33,320 bases of DNA. Origin: a virus. Under the pieces are notes generated by a model. That model was not told the DNA's origin. It saw nothing but the letters and a program-made list of their open reading frames with translations, and did no database searches. Positions 32,315 to 33,320 of this stretch are shown here, one piece after another (position 1 is the stretch's first letter; each line of letters begins with the position of its first letter). The stretch covers positions 1 through 33,320 of the IMG/VR virus record IMGVR_UViG_3300025889_018766, one strand, 5' to 3'. Position numbers and translations under genes: made by a program.

Positions 32315-33193
32315 TTACAGAGTCTCTTTAACTTCTTTGTAGATAACCCTTAGCCTTGACAACACTGCTTCTAAGTCTTCAATTGGATCTAAATCTTCCA
32401 GAGTCAAGCAGGGATCTTCATCCTTTAAGTCAACCCCTAATTCATCACTGAAATAAGATTTTACAGCATCAGTATTCCCAACCGCTATTCCAAACTGCTC
32501 TACGGCATTAAGTATCTTTTTATATTGAGAGGCGCGTTGAGATTCTTTCTTCTTTTCTAACTTAACCTTATTGGCCTCAGCCAACTCACTATTAACTTCT
32601 TTTACTTCCACCTCTATAGCGTTTACGCTATCATGATCTATTAGCTCTTCTACAGTATAAGACATTCCTCCAATAAGGTCCGGTGCAAACACTCTAGCCC
32701 CATTGGATATCGCCCTAGCCCTAAGCATGTTAGGCAAATATTGCTTCCATGTATAGGTTTCTGTTGCTTTTACAGGCTTTCCTTTTTCATACTTGACTAT
32801 CTTTTCGGCATCCTCATAAGAAAAGGAAGATACGTAATCTGGAAAACCTTGTCTTGAGAAATTAATAACTGCACACTTATTTTTTCCTCTTCCATCATCT
32901 AACCATTCCCAACTAACTCCCCCCCTTGCCATCAATGCAAGCATAAGCTCACTGGAGCAAGCAGGTTTGCCTTCTACTACATAAATATGTGTAAAGCTCT
33001 GCATGGCAGGTATCCCTAACTCTCTTCCCTTAAGCATCACTGCCATTGCTTTCTGTGGTGTGTCTATTGAAGATGGAAGCATTCCAGATGATATTAGCGT
33101 TTTAGCCATATCATTCATCATTGACCATTCCCCTACTTGAGGATATAGAGATATGTTTTTTGTCTCTGTTATGGTCTGTATTAATTCACTCAT
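32315..33193 (-). CDS. RecT-like recombination protein
   Basis: This 292-residue protein matches phage recombination proteins of the type sometimes annotated RecT: WSMMNDMAKTLISSGMLPSS, PQKAMAVMLKGRELGIPAMQ, HIYVVEGKPACSSELMLALM, then SFSYEDAEKIVKYE, YLPNMLRARAISNGARVFAP and DLIGGMSYTVEEL. A helical, charged C-terminus follows. It is expected to anneal single strands and is followed by the SSB-like and HNH genes, in keeping with a recombination operon. It could instead be a more distant annealing-like protein of unknown activity. SD AAAGGGAAAAG is well placed. Confidence 0.65.
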   Translation of the reverse strand: MSELIQTITETKNISLYPQVGEWSMMNDMAKTLISSGMLPSSIDTPQKAMAVMLKGRELGIPAMQSFTHIYVVEGKPACSSELMLALMARGGVSWEWLDDGRGKNKCAVINFSRQGFPDYVSSFSYEDAEKIVKYEKGKPVKATETYTWKQYLPNMLRARAISNGARVFAPDLIGGMSYTVEELIDHDSVNAIEVEVKEVNSELAEANKVKLEKKKESQRASQYKKILNAVEQFGIAVGNTDAVKSYFSDELGVDLKDEDPCLTLEDLDPIEDLEAVLSRLRVIYKEVKETL

Positions 33194-33207
33194 CTTTTCC
33201 CTTTCTT

Positions 33208-33320
33208 CTATTTAGTGGTGTTTGTGTATTCTTTTACGGTGTCTACGTTATACTCCTTTCTGTAAACAAGATCACCTTCCTTCGTCATAGATGCTGTCAA
33301 CTGAGATCCCAAATCAAGAT
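33208..33320 (-). CDS. C-terminal end of an unknown gene, 5' part beyond window
   Basis: The frame ends with TAG at 33208-33210 and is open to the window edge, giving about 37 codons (LDLGSQLTASMTKEGDLVYR, then KEYNVDTVKEYTNTTK). It is 15 bases upstream of the RecT-like start, so it is probably the preceding gene of the same operon. The fragment is too short to assign; a RecE/YqaJ-like exonuclease would be usual at this place but there is no motif to show it. Confidence 0.5.
   Translation of the reverse strand, partial: LDLGSQLTASMTKEGDLVYRKEYNVDTVKEYTNTTK

Overview
This window is part of a tailed double-stranded DNA bacteriophage genome with a long, non-contractile-type tail (siphovirus-like), or of a closely related prophage. 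The evidence is a 1515-residue tape measure protein with the usual tail genes around it, and a replication/recombination block with a DnaB-type helicase, an SSB-like protein and a RecT-like protein. Base composition is AT-rich overall. Many genes have AAAGGAG-like Shine-Dalgarno sites and there are several stop/start overlaps, so the host uses ordinary SD-guided initiation. The host cannot be named from sequence alone. All genes but one lie on the minus strand, so the text runs right to left in transcription order.

Right third (about 21.3-33.3 kb): early DNA metabolism. In transcription order there is the tail end of an unknown gene, a RecT-like protein, an intergenic region of about 300 bp (two identical 20-bp palindromes, a candidate promoter, a 25-bp operator-like inverted repeat and a TA-repeat tract), an SSB-like DUF669 protein, an HNH endonuclease, a DUF932 protein, two small proteins, a UvrD/Rep helicase, an SNF2 helicase, a ParB-domain replication protein, the DnaB-type helicase, an HNH-like protein and four small unknown genes. 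No DNA polymerase or primase is visible.

Middle (about 14.6-21.3 kb): a compact, largely overlapping cassette unlike ordinary phage core genes. It holds two GT2-type glycosyltransferases, a GT4 glycosyltransferase, a Zn-ribbon protein, a SAM methyltransferase, a 55-residue membrane protein, a GDPD-like (phosphodiesterase-fold) protein with an eroded active site, a possible GT-A-like protein and a radical SAM/SPASM-like enzyme. A TagD-like cytidylyltransferase converges on these from the plus strand, with its own near-consensus promoter. It looks like a route for building and transferring an activated sugar or polyol-phosphate, perhaps onto the virion or the host surface. The substrate is unknown. 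This is the best candidate for an undescribed system here.

Left (1-14.6 kb): the tail operon. In order: a small protein, a connector-like protein, a virion morphogenesis (Mu gpG-like) protein, a tail terminator candidate, a two-helix membrane protein, a small protein overlapping the major tail protein, the major tail protein, tail assembly chaperones G and G-T joined by a -1 frameshift on A AAA AAC, the tape measure protein with 13 tandem 29-residue repeats, a discoidin-like distal tail protein, a hub-like protein, and a fiber of at least 980 residues that runs off the left edge and has patchy base composition. No terminase, portal, protease or capsid gene is present, so the head module lies elsewhere and is separated from the tail genes.
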